From Trebouxia sp. TZW2008 (lineage: Eukaryota > Chlorophyta > Trebouxiophyceae > Trebouxiales > Trebouxiaceae), in the NCBI GenBank assembly GCA_002118135.1, contig BDIU01000243.1:1236-65235 (forward strand): a stretch of 64,000 nucleotides of DNA, in the 5' to 3' direction. Shown piece after piece: positions 21,764 to 34,400 of the stretch (positions are counted from its first letter, which is position 1; each line of letters opens with the position of its first letter). Below the pieces are notes generated by a model, which was given only the letters and a program-made list of their open reading frames with translations, did not search any database and was not told the origin of the DNA. The translations under genes were made by a program, and so were the position numbers.

Positions 21764-24700
21764 TCAAGTGTGGTGGTGATGGCGGTCTCGCAGTAGTTCT
21801 GCAAAACCTGCAACGTATAGCATCATCATACTGAATAGCAGCATTGCCAACAGGCATCTGCTGAAAGCCAGCTGATTGACTCGCTTTGCTATCCAGTCTC
21901 CAAACAAAAGCCCGATGAGGCAAGTCCCACATCCCACAGAATATAACGGCCAATCATCCCAGACAAAGGCGCCAACAATGAAATAGGTAGCTAATCGGGG
22001 GCTGATGCAACAGTTGACAGCATTTGTGGCTCTGACAACCTCCTGCAGAAGCAAAGCATTGGAACATGAGAAACGCATTCATGTGACAAAGCTGTTGAAA
22101 CGCCTTGACAATGCAGTGCGCAAGCAGCATCAGAACAAGGGCCTGAGCATACTAGCAGCATACAAACAATTTGTGAGAGCGCAGCAGCAGCATTACAGAA
22201 GTGAACTCAGGCCTGAGGCAAATGCAGGATCTGCCTGAAATCCGTGAAACAAGCTGAACTCATATGACATGTCCAGCACCTTAGGAACTCTCAGAAGCGC
22301 AAACATGAGAATGAGCGGTGGCCCAGGCTGTCCAGCTAGGGTTCCCATGAGCCCGCTTAGGGTTCCTGCAACAGACCCACAAGCCAGGATCTTCCAGGCT
22401 CTGTACTTCTCGTGCTCTGCCAACTTGTACTCAGCCATTACGGCACTTACGCCTTCATTTTCACCGTCGTAATCAGCTGGAATAGGAGTGTACTGTGTGT
22501 TTGTGGTGACTGCTACCATCATCTTTTCAGGCCTGCATGCTTCTGGCCAAAGCACAAGGAGATCATGTTTCAGTATATGATGCAAGCTTGACAAATCAGC
22601 AAAGTGATAACATAAGTGATGAAAATGGCCTTTGAAGTCAGCTTTTGACCTTCAATTTTCATTCAGTACCCCCAACCTTAGTGATGAAATTTAGTTTGCC
22701 TTTGTTAAGACCTACAACAGACAATGCGGCAGCTGCACAGCCAGCAAAGCTTAGCCACAAAGTAGCAGCATCAGCAGCAGCGGAAAACCAACAGCAGGGT
22801 CAGTAGCAACAGATGGCAGCAAAAAGGAAGAAAGTGCTGACAGCAACAGCATACCGACCTGTTGGCAGTTGATGGCCATTGAACTTTGAGCCCTGAACAC
22901 CAACACAACAAAAGCATCACTGGTACAAGCTTGGCAGCAGAACAACATGCATGGCAGACACACAAACTGCTGGCGTCCAAGCTATGTGGTCTGTCAAGAC
23001 AACATGCCCTTGTTGCACACCATGAAGGGTTGGTGCTCCATGGAGCTGAAGCAGTCAAGTCTGATGCCAAATGATGTGCAAATGCTCCACCAAAACTCCA
23101 TTGATTATGAGCAGACAGCATGCGCTTGTTGTATTCCCATGTACGATATGTATGTACCTGGCATGAGGATTGGGTTTGGGGAGGGGGGCCGACTGGGCTC
23201 AGGGGAGGGGGCGGGAGGTGGGGTATGAGATCTGCCAGATTCCACGTCATCATCATTGTACTCCACTGGATAGTTGATGACTACAGTTGACCAATCAGGC
23301 TGCAGCCGCCGCATCCAGGACATTGCTGGTGAAGCTGCGTGGTAGGAGTGCACGTCTTGTCTGACAAGGTCCATGCTTTGATGATCAACTCTAACCACTG
23401 GAGGCGCTTGCCTAGGCTTATGATGAGCCAAAATGCTCATGCCTGCATCTGCATCCATGTACTGCTGAAGCGCCTCTGGGTTGAAGCTGGCTGAGTTCAA
23501 GCTGCCTCGGCGGGAAAATGCCGGGTTTGAATTTTGAAAACTCCACGTGCTGCGCGCGCTGTTGACTGGGCCATGTGCTGGCGGGAGGGAACCTGCTGCT
23601 GGCGGGTGAATGTTGATTGGAGGAGGCGCTTGTGGCGCCAAACTGCCTAGGCTGCTGCTATTTGAATTTGAACTGGAAGAGGCAAATGCAGAGCTGGGAT
23701 TTGAATTTGGCTGAGCTTTGGCGTCTTGGCTGCTGTTGCTGGGCTTCTGAGGAGGTTCCTTTGGTTTGGCGCTTGCCAGCTCGTTGCTAAAGGCTTTGGG
23801 TGTACTTTGCATGTGGCCAAGTCTTGGGGTCGGTGCCAAATAGCTGTAGCCCTCACGCTGTGCATGCTGGGCCTGCTGTCGCATGGAAAGCTTCTCCTTC
23901 AAGGTCTGCCAGCAGTGCTTCACTTGAGCTGGGGTGACAACCATGCTGATAAACACAAGCGTGAGGATTCCAGCAATTGAAAGCTGCAAGTGTGCTGCAT
24001 CTAGGTGGAATAGAAGGTATGACCCAATAGGTGATCCCACAACCTGCACAGGCAAATATCTTCATGTCTGACATACACAATCATGACTGAAATGCATCAT
24101 GAGAATTGACACTCTGATTGCAACATCATAAATTGCTACAGCCATTGACACAAACATTCTTGACTGCAATCTGACCATCGTCTGACAACACTGGTATGCA
24201 GTGCATACACAATTGTGCACTCTGTTGTTGGCATCAAGTAGAAGACTGACCTGGAAGAAGACAGCTGTCACTACCAGTCTCCAGTCTGTGAACCTGCGGG
24301 CATTTGTGACATACAACAGAGGTGGGGATGCCACCAACGCTGACAAGCTGTCTGTCAACACTAACTGCTGAAAAGTACCTGCATCGCAAAGGAAACTGTT
24401 GATTAGGGTCAACCTTACATGTGAGCATGTCCTGCCATGCAACATAATTTCTTTACAAAGTGTATGCAGAGCTGCTTTTGTCTGTGAATGTCACTTTGAA
24501 TGTAAGTATGCGTTGATGTGCACCCTTCTGACATAGTGTATGCAAGAGTGCACCAGTCTGTGAGTGTCCCAACAAGAAATTCAGGTGTGCTCACTTGTTC
24601 TAAGACCCACAGCTCTACTAATGACCCATGTTGACAGCAAGGCAATGCTGCTGCCGAACCCTGTCACTCCCTGCGCAAGAAAAGTTGATCACATCACCAA

Positions 24701-24839
24701 GATTGACGCGGTTTTGTTGGCAGACGCCGCTGTGATGACTCGCGGCTGTGATGCTGCCACATATGCTGCGACAGCTTACGCGGATGACTGAGCCGAGCAG
24801 CAGCCCAACGCCCATGACCAACAAAGGTTGGTAGTCCAT
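21764..24839 (-). CDS. TauE/SafE (TSUP) family membrane protein
   Basis: TSUP proteins are membrane transporters, several linked to sulfite, sulfonate or other anion export. Exons, 5' to 3': 24839-24780, 24670-24595, 24378-24251, 24043-23158, 22892-22859, 22532-22280, 22042-21764. Phases agree (1716 nt, 571 aa). Residues 1-20 form a hydrophobic segment. The first repeat half starts GVTGFGSSIALLSTW (residues 21-35), with further membrane segments to about 125. The second half has GSVAGTLSGLMGTLAGQPGP, then RATNAVN and two or three membrane segments to a His-rich tail. Between the halves is an unusually long hydrophilic, Ser/Pro/Asn-rich loop of about 300 residues. The 34-nt fifth exon is inferred from phase and is the least certain part. 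The gene is divergent from the helicase gene, 566 bp apart. Substrate cannot be told. Confidence 0.8.
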
Positions 24840-25405
24840 GCTGGAAACGCTGCGGGTCGGCGAGTGGATAAGGTACGCCTACTGACGGCGACTTGATGTC
24901 GGAAAACTGGCTGTCGAACTCACTGCCTGAAGTAAACGGACTGTCTTCAATGTCTCGCTGACCGCGAACAATGCCACACAGGCATGCATTACGCAGAACG
25001 CCTCACCGATGGATCATCGCTCCACAGCAGGCGCCGATATGACCAACATGCCAGCCAGACGAAAGGATGTCGAGCACAAGCTCGCGCCTCTGACGCAAGG
25101 CGGTTTGACCAGCCGGCGCGGTATCACAGTCACCTCCTGATGTACTTGCGTGCCTCAAATTTGCAGCATTCGCGCTGTAGGAAATGAGTGATTCCTGGAG
25201 CTGTGTCGCCTGCTGCTCCCACGGGTGTACACTTTTGTTCACGTGTGCGCCCCGTGGCCGCTTCAGCTGATTCCGGAAATTTTTCCGGAACGACGCTAGG
25301 GCTTGGCAGCAAACCTGAAAAGCTGCCCCAGCTGGATGGCTAGAACGCTTGTTTGCTTGTTGAGCGCAGCAGTTGGTGATCAGGACGCTGACATAGATCA
25401 ACAGC
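24840..25405. promoter_or_regulatory. Divergent promoter region, TSUP and helicase
   Basis: A 566-bp gap separates the start codons of two divergently transcribed genes, so both promoters must lie here (or one within the other's leader). A near-palindromic TTCCGGAAATTTTTCCGGAA occurs at about 25273-25292 and is the most conspicuous candidate protein-binding site. No TATA box is evident. Confidence 0.45.
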
Positions 25406-28400
25406 ATGGCCGAGGACTACCAGATGCGCAAAATGGCAAAAAAGAAGCGCAAACGGGAAGGCCAGGACGAAGAACCAGCAGGCAAACGAACTCGAAAAAA
25501 GCGAAATAAGACGCGACGCATATGCCGCGGCTTGTGCTACCAAGATCCCTTCGAAGTCCGTACAAAGGGACAGCCCACAGCCGACGCCGCTGACGCAACC
25601 ACTGAAGACGACACTGCAGCAGCGCCTCCGAAACCAAAACGAAGACGCAGAAACAAGACAGAAAATGCCGTCAAGCAATCCACCAGCATCAATTTGCTGG
25701 CTTCAACGCAACATGCAGCGTCAGATCAAACCGCCAAGCCCTATGCTGGCGCGCTCGGTGCCTTATTGCCTTACCCAAAGGCAATACAAGACTACATGCT
25801 GGACCAAGGTTTGACTGGGCCTACACCGGTGCAAGAAAGGTTTGTTTTCAGATGCTGAATTGCTCAATGCTTGCGGCTGCAACGGTGCTGAAGGGCATGT
25901 TGCAGACCTATGTAGACGCATGTCATTCCATCTGTGCGACGTCCTATGAATCTGTTCATTTCAATTGGCCAGCACTCATAAGAGCACTCTGGAGAGGCAT
26001 TCTTGCTGTGCACGCGTCTCACTGTTTCATGCGCTTCCAGCTTGCACTTACGCCACTTGTCTCATCACCTGACAGAGAACAGTCACAAATGTACTGATTG
26101 AATGTATCAGTACTGTCATCATCCTATGTAAAAAGCGTCATTTAATGCAGGAGCTGGCCTGTATGCTTGGAAGGCAAAGACGTTCAAGCAGTGGCTGAAC
26201 CTGGCAGTGGCAAAACCCTAGGGTACCTTCTGCCAGCCATACCTCTGTTGTTGAAAGCCAAGGTGGATGACCCCTCTGCCGAAGACTCCTCACATTGTCC
26301 ACAGGTCCTGATTGTGGCCCCAACCAGGTACAGTAACCTTCAAGGCTTAAGGGCTTCGCACAACAGCCATCCACACATGCGCATGGGATTGCAACCATTG
26401 ACCAGATGCGTAATGTTTTCGTTAAGTGAACATCAGATGTCCTTATCAGGACGCCATCAACAAGTCAGTCTGGCATGGCAGGACAAGATTTGTGCAACAC
26501 ATTCCCTAGCGCATAGTCAAACGTTCACAGGTCACTATGATTATGTGTATCTGCAGGGAGCCTGCACAGCAGATGAAGTAGGCCGCATGATGTGCATAAA
26601 ACAAGTCATATGCATCAAGAGACAATCATCCGTCTTGCAAGATGTTAGACAATAGATTGCCTGAAAAGGTTGCTGTTTTACCAGGTTAAGGTCCCAAACC
26701 CAAGGGTGTCAGCCTAGGAAGACACGGAACGATATTGTTTCGTCTGACTTTCACATGTGAGACGTCAACAGTCATTTAGTGATGTCCAGAACAAGCTGGC
26801 GGAATAGGGCCATACACACCTAGCACATGTGCTGGAACGTGTAACCATTTAGTACTAGGGTGTATTTGTGTGTCTGCAGGGAGCTTGCACAACAGATACA
26901 GTCAGCAGCGCGTCCACTGAAGAAGCTGTTTGGCTTGACATCACTCTGTATATTTGGTGGAGTCGACAAGCAACAACAGGTCAGTCAGAACATGAACCCA
27001 GGACTTCACTGGCATATCGTTCAATTTATTGACTGCACTTGTTTACAACTTGAAGAGTCATCAGCTGCAACGATCAATTTTCTTGCTATTCCTTCTCAGC
27101 AAAATTGCTCGTCCTCAGATACTTCTGTATTGTTGACCTGTTCTGTTGCAGCATCATTTCTTTCAACTTTCCAAGCGTGATGCGGCACCAGGGTCATCTT
27201 GGTTGTGTGGCTGCTTGCATTGTTTTGCATTCTTTCATCATTCACAATGTTTGCTGCTGTTCTAGATGCACTGCTGCAATGTAATGCGTTTGATTGTGCA
27301 ACAAAGTCTCAAAAGCGACTTAGCCTGCATTGCATGTTCAATTGGATGCCATGCAAATCAAGCATGGAGTAAACACTCTCTTACTGATTTCAATGAGACG
27401 CGCCAAGTGCTCAACCAAATGCAAGCAAAGCACGCAGCAAGCGCTTTGTCATTGATTCAGACAGATGCGCTTAGTCAGCAGCTCCCCCATGTGCTAGTGG
27501 CCACCCCTGGCAGGCTCCTGGACCTCATTGATGATCCAGATTCCCCGCTGTCCTTAGGTATGCCTTCTTAAGCCATTATAGCAAGTGCTGTTCTTCTTCT
27601 CCTTCACAAGAAGGAGATTTTAATGTAAGGCAGCATCATACACGCTCAAGTGAATCGCACAACAAAGACACAGATATACGGCAAAAGGAATGTCTATGTA
27701 CTACACTAAACATTCACCAGATGTATTCCAGGATCTAGCAAACTTTGTATATGATCATCTAGATGGCTTTGCCTGATTGAATTGTCCCATTCAGTTATTC
27801 TATCCTGAACCTCAAAAGTGCAGCCATGGCAAAGCTGCGGACCAGTAATAAAGTTACACAGACACGCCACATACAGGTATGACAATCAACATCACCTGTT
27901 CCTGCGTAAACAGTCAGGTGCGCATGGCCTAAGGCCTGTCCTGCCAGGCTGGCTTGTTCTGAGCATTACCTCTTAAGCTGCGAGCAGACACTCACATCAC
28001 AGTCACAGCTGCTGAAACAAAGCCCAAATGCATCAATGAAGCACATGTCCTGCACACCAATCTGCACAATCTTGATTAACCCGATTCTGGCACAGCCGAT
28101 GATGAGACTTGCACTTTGCTTTCACAGTTTCTGACCAGCCTTGATGTTTTCACAAGTCCTGAGGCTGTGCTAAGATGGCGTTTTGTCCTGAAATTGTAAT
28201 TGTTATCACGACAATGGTGTTTGTAACAACCGTATTGGTTCTACTATCACATGATTACCGTTGAAGCCGCTGCAATTGCATGTGACATCAGTCAGACACC
28301 AATAACGTGTACATATTTTTGCAACTGCAAATCACAATGCGATATTATTCATGCAGCGCAGCGTGTCAAGCAAATTCTGAACACAGTCACAGCTGCACGA

Positions 28401-31400
28401 AGCATGCCTGCATGTTCAGAGTACAATTTTCAAGCGTGTTGTCTCAATCTACCCATCTTGGTCAAAAGACCCTGGCACAGCTGGTGATGCAACTTTACAA
28501 ACACCTTCATCATTGTTCCCAAAATCTTTGATGTACAACAAATCCTGAAGCTGTGCTTAGGTGTCATTGCTTACAGTGCATTGTTGGTGATTCTGGCAGC
28601 ACATCTTGCTTCCAGCAGACACACTCTTTCCAGATGTAACTTGCAAATGCAGAGTATTTTTTAATACAACAATTGAGTTCCCGCGTGCGTTGTTCCAATC
28701 TACCCATGTTGACCAAACAGACCCTGGCACAGCTGGTGATGCAACAAATGCCTTCAGCACTGTTCCTGATCAGCCTTGATGTGCAGTAATTCCTGTCGGT
28801 ATCTTCAAACATGTTGTCTCATTCTGCCCAACTGAGAAAAACAGGCCTTGGCACAGCTGATGATGAGACACAAATACCTTCATCATTGTTTCTGATCAGC
28901 CTTGATCTACAAGAAGCCTGGAGGCTGTGCTAAGGTGTCATTGCCAAGAGGCAATCATCAGAACTTTTCAATCACAGCGTTCTCAAAACAGATGCACGCA
29001 GTGTAGAGACAGCTGGCAATTGCCAAGCGCAAAACTGCATCAGCGCCCTTGCTGCAGAGCTTACTAAGCGCTGCATTCTTCAACAGTATCAATGCATGAC
29101 ATCTGTTATTGTTACAACCAACACTTTTTGGCGGAGTGAGGGCATCGGCCCTCAGTATGGTCATCATGACTATCATCATGACTGACATCGGAATTGTGCT
29201 TTTGCCTTGTGTGTTTGTTGACGCTACTCTGCATGCTGTGAGCACTGTAGGCTATGAATTTTAGGCATGACGCATGGCAGTGACATGCTTCAAAATCGTT
29301 GACTGCATTGTCCACTGCATTCAGAGCAGCATCACCCAACAAACAAGGTACAGGATGATCTGATGCAACTCATGTGCTGCAAAGCGTATCACGCATCTCG
29401 AGCAAGCAAGGGCATTCACAAAGTTGGCATGAACACAATGAACAATCATGAATGACATCAAAACTGTGTCTTCACCTTGTGTGTTTGTTGATGTTACTCT
29501 GCATGCAGTAAGCAATGCAGGGGATGTTGTTGGTGCTTGTCATCATGTGGTGACATGCTTCAATGTCATTGCTGACATTGTCCACTGCATTCAGAGCAGC
29601 ATGACCCAACAAACAAACTACAGGACGATCTGATGCAAAGCGTATCAAGCATCCCGAGCGAGCACGAGTACTAGCAATCTTGGCATGCACACAACTCATC
29701 ATGACTGAGATCAGAATTGTGTCTTTGCTGTGTTTGTTTGTTGATGCTGCTCTGCATGCGGTAAGCAATGCAGGGAACAATTTTGGTGCTTGTCATCATG
29801 TGGTGACACGCTTCAATGCCATTGCTGGCATTGTCCACTGCATTCAGAGCAGCATCACCCAACAAACAAGGTACAGGATGATTTGATGCAAACCCATTGC
29901 TGCAAAGCTTACCAAGCATCGACAGCAAGGGCAATCTTGGCATGAACACAATTCATCATGAATGACATCAGATTTGTGTCTTTACCTTGTTTGTTTGGTG
30001 ATGCGGCCCTGCATGAAGTGAGCACCATTGCTTCAAGTATTGCCTCTATAGCCTTATGACCTAACAGCATAGACTTATCTTTTCTCTTCAGTGCAAGCAT
30101 GTGAAATAGGAAGTTCATCAGGATCTGCTCAGGACTTTCTCACCTGCTTCACAGTCTGCATCCTTGTTCTATATCCGCGTCTCCTGTTTCCTTTTCCTTT
30201 CTCTGTGCTGGGTTTGTATCGCTCGCCATCTTCATGTTGTGCTCCTTCTTTTGCTGCTGCTGTTGCAATGTCTTCTGTTTGTTGCAGAGCATGTAAAGTA
30301 TGTGGTTCTAGACGAGGCAGACAAGATGCTGTCTCTGGGACTACAACCCCAACTGAAGCGCCTTAGGGCTTTGCTCATTCCCAAGAAGGGCAAGTCTGAA
30401 GGGCAAGGGGCAGGTGTGTTGGTCAAGCCCTCTGTCAAGCGAAGACGACCACAGGTGAGCTCAAGTCACATGATCTAGTCATCACGCATCATTTACAGTA
30501 ATAGCGTGGAGTCTTGCTTCTTCAGTTGTTGTGCAGGCAGTGCCCAGGTCTAGCTTTTGCCATCAATTCCATTCTGTCAACACCTGCACTCAAGACTGCA
30601 GATCACAGACTTGACTTACCCTGATCAAGCATCTTACTGGTGCATACAGCGCTATAGTAGCAGCAGTACATCCTTCTAAAAGCTGTGGCTCAGATGTGGA
30701 TGTTGACAGCTGCAATGTCAGAAGTTGTACAAGCAGTGCTATAGGAGTCGCATTGACAGAGGCTATGCCTACAGGTGCTGTTGTTCCCATGCTGTGCCTC
30801 AGAATCTCATGCTGTGTCTCAGATACTCAGGCTGTGCCTCAGGGTCTCATGATGTGCCTCAAACTGTCATTCTGTGGTTCAGATTTGCACGCTGTGTCTC
30901 AGGTGTTGATGTTCTCAGCCACCATGCCGGAAGCTGTGCAAGCAGCTGCGGCCAAATGGCAGCGCAAGCCTGTCTGCATACAGATCAAGCCAGGAGAAAT
31001 GACCATCAGCAAAACAATTACACAGGTAGCAATTGGGACAACAGTCAGTTCACAGTCCTTTGGTGTATGTCTATGCTGGCATCATAGTGGGAGCGTTTGT
31101 CGCCAGACGTACTCTGGGCCTACAGCATACCTACCACAGCAGTCAGACACTGGAAACGTGCTTTTGCATGCTTGTATGTGCGCAGGCTGCTGTCAGTAAA
31201 AGCGCTGCACATATGTAAGACACCACACTTGCAACTGCAATTGTGAGACATTGTGGATCTGCACTGCATGGCTCTGCACTTCTATATGGCTAGCTTGTGC
31301 TGTGTAGCTCATTGAGTGTGCTGTGGCAATGTCAACAACGTAACGGCACATCAATGTATCGTCAGTTCATGTCTTCAATGGCGTTCACGTATGAAATACA

Positions 31401-34400
31401 GCATACGTTGGTCAAGCAAAGCTGAGCGAGAATATCTTGGATGCAGGTGGTGCAAGTGTGTGCTGAACACAAGAAGCCAGCCAAGCTACTGAAGCATCTC
31501 AACCAAATCAAGGTCTGAGCTCACTGCATTCTCTATGCATGTCCATAATCGTGCTTCCCTGCTGGTGATGAATCAGCGCAAGTGCGATATCCTAAAGTGG
31601 GTGGTTTTCAGACAACACCTTCAATTTGATGTCGGCTACAAGACAAGCTCAACGAAGTGATTGGCTAAGACTGCCTAAGTACACAGTCAGCAGTCTAGAT
31701 ACTTCAGTATGCTTGATTGATAGTGTAAAGCCTCATGGCGTTACACTGTTGCACCTTCTGTACAACGGCAACATTATTGGTTTTTTAGGGTTATATTTCA
31801 GGTCTAGGGTTTAGGCCCATAACCCTAAATATAGCCATGAGCATGCATGCCAAGCCAGACAATGCCAACTGCATGCCAAACATCAAGGCTTGTCATTGCA
31901 TTGCTGCACAGCAGCCCTTTGCAAGGCAATGCAGCGCTCCAACATCCTCATCTTTGTCAACATGACTTGTTTTTGAGATCATCATTTTTCGAACCAAAAC
32001 TTCAATGCCTCAAGCTGACAGTCTTGATTGGGTGAAAAGCATTCTTCCAAAATGCAGCTTGTGATGCAGGAGGCTGCTGTGGGACATTGCAACCCACCCA
32101 AGGTCCTCATCCTTGCCATGATGACTGTTGCCAAAAGCATAGCTTGCGCTGGCCAAAGCAGTGTCTTGCAAACTGTCTTTCCACATCAATATGGTACAGC
32201 ATGAATATGTTTGCAGCAAATCAAGGTTGCTCTGCATGACAAGTAGCACTTGGTGCAGGAAGCTGCCGTGGGGCAGCGCAATGCCCCAAAGATCCTCATC
32301 TTGGCCAACATTGTTTTCTTGACATTTGGGAAACTGCAACTTGAGTGCTTTCACTTGGCAACAGTATTCTTCTGACATAAAGCATTTGGTGCAGGAAGCT
32401 CACGTGGGGCAGCGCAATGCCCCAAAGATCCTCATCTTGGCCAACATTGTTTTCTTGACATTTGGGAAACTGCAACTTGAGTGCTTTCACTTGGCAACAG
32501 TATTCTTCTGACATGAAGCATTTGGTGCAGGAAGCTGACGTGGGGCAGCGCAATGCCCCAAGATCCTCATCTTGGCCAACATTGTTTTCTTGACATTTGG
32601 GAAAGTCCAACTTGAGTGCTTTCATTTGGCAACAGTATTGTTCTGACAGGTAGCAATTGGTGCAGGAAGCTGCCATGGGGCAGCGCAATGCCCCAAAAAT
32701 CCTCATCTTCGCCAACAGGATCAAGACTGTGGCCTTTGTGCAGCAGAGCATAGCAGAAGCTGGCTTCAAAGCAGAACTTATGCATGGTGACAGATCTCAG
32801 CCGCAACGTGAGGTCAGTCACAGCTCCTTGCAGCAACACCAATTTGCAAGCAGTTACACAAGCAATCATATGTAAAAGCCTTTTGTGCAGCAGAGCATAG
32901 CAGAGGCCGGCTTCAAAGCAGAGCTGATGCATGGTGACAGGTCTCACCCACAGCGTGAGGTCAGTCACAGCCCCCTGCAACAAATGCAAGCAAGCAATCA
33001 GTGGTATAATTGACTTGAGATGACCTCGTTCCACCATGTACAGTCCTTCTTGGCATTGCTCAAAAAGGAAAGGAAAGGAAAGGAAAGGAAAGGAAAGGAA
33101 AGGAAAGGAAAGGAAAGGAAAGGAANNNNNNNNNNNNNNNNNNNNNNNNNNNNNNNNNNNNNNNNNNNNNNNNNNNNNNNNNNNNNNNNNNNNNNNNNNN
33201 NNNNNNNNNNNNNNNNNNNNNNNNNNNNNNNNNNNNNNNNNNNNNNNNNNNNNNNNNNNNNNNNGAAAGGAAAGGAAAGGAAAGGAAAGGAAAGGAAAGG
33301 AAAGGAAAGGAAAGGAAAGGAAAGGCGTCATGACGGGAGCCTCTGTCTAAAGAGGCAGCCTGGCATTGCTGGCAGCCTTTCCTTTCCTTTCCTTTCCTTT
33401 CCTTTCCTTTCCTTTCCTTTCCTTTCCTTTCCTTTTATTGCAAACAGGCAAGCCTGCTGGCTTTGTGAACTCAAATCAATCAATGTTGTGCAGCTGCTGT
33501 TGGCCTGCAGCTGTTGCTTGTGGGATCAGCGAGCATAGCTGCATGTCTGTGTCTGAATGGATGCGCTTTGAGCTTGACATGTGCATGGATCCAGAGGCAG
33601 CCTGTACATTTGATTAACCTTCACTTGTCCACATGCTGGCTTATGAATTATAAGGATTGGCCAATACTTGCTTTCCAGAATAAGTTGCTGGTAGTTGTGG
33701 AGGCTCCTGGTAGCATGCTTGACCACATGAATATTTTCTTTCCCCACAATGTGCTCACATTCTGTTCAGCCACCAAGCTCTTTTCTCTGACCTGTAGGAA
33801 GCCCTGAACAGCTGGAAGTCAGGCAAAGCTCAGATTCTGGTTGCAACAGATGTGGCAGCCAGGAGTTTACACATCAATACAACTTTTTTGTGTCATCAAC
33901 TGTGACTTGACAGCCACCAAAGTTCCTTTCTGTTATCTGCAGGAAGCCTTGAACAGCTGGAAGTCAGGCAAGGCTCAGCTTCTGGTTGCTACAGATGTGG
34001 CAGCGAGGGGCCTACACATCAAGAACCTGCCGTATGTCATAAATTATGACTTCCCATCAAATTTGGATACATATACCCACCGCGTGGGCAGAACAGGCAG
34101 GCTCGCAACAGATGGGCATGCATACAGCTTCTTGACCAGGAATCTGGCGCCTCTTGCAACGCCGATGCTAGAGCTTTTGAAGGTGCGAGTCATGTCTTCT
34201 GCATGTGCCTTGACTTTCAACGAACTGTTGCGACCGTCCATGCATGCACTGATTATGTAGCCGCAATTTTGACGTGCGTCAAGAGTAACAGCAAGTTTCA
34301 GTTTGTATGCAAAGATGATCACATTCACATGACAGATTACACTCACCAGTCTGGCATGACGCTGTTGCCAAACAGGTCTTGTACTTCTTGTGACTGCTTG

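Noticed and set aside
32567..33538. Open frames running through the N gap and GGAAA repeats
   Set aside because: They consist of simple repeat and unknown bases; the helicase exons on either side define this as intron.
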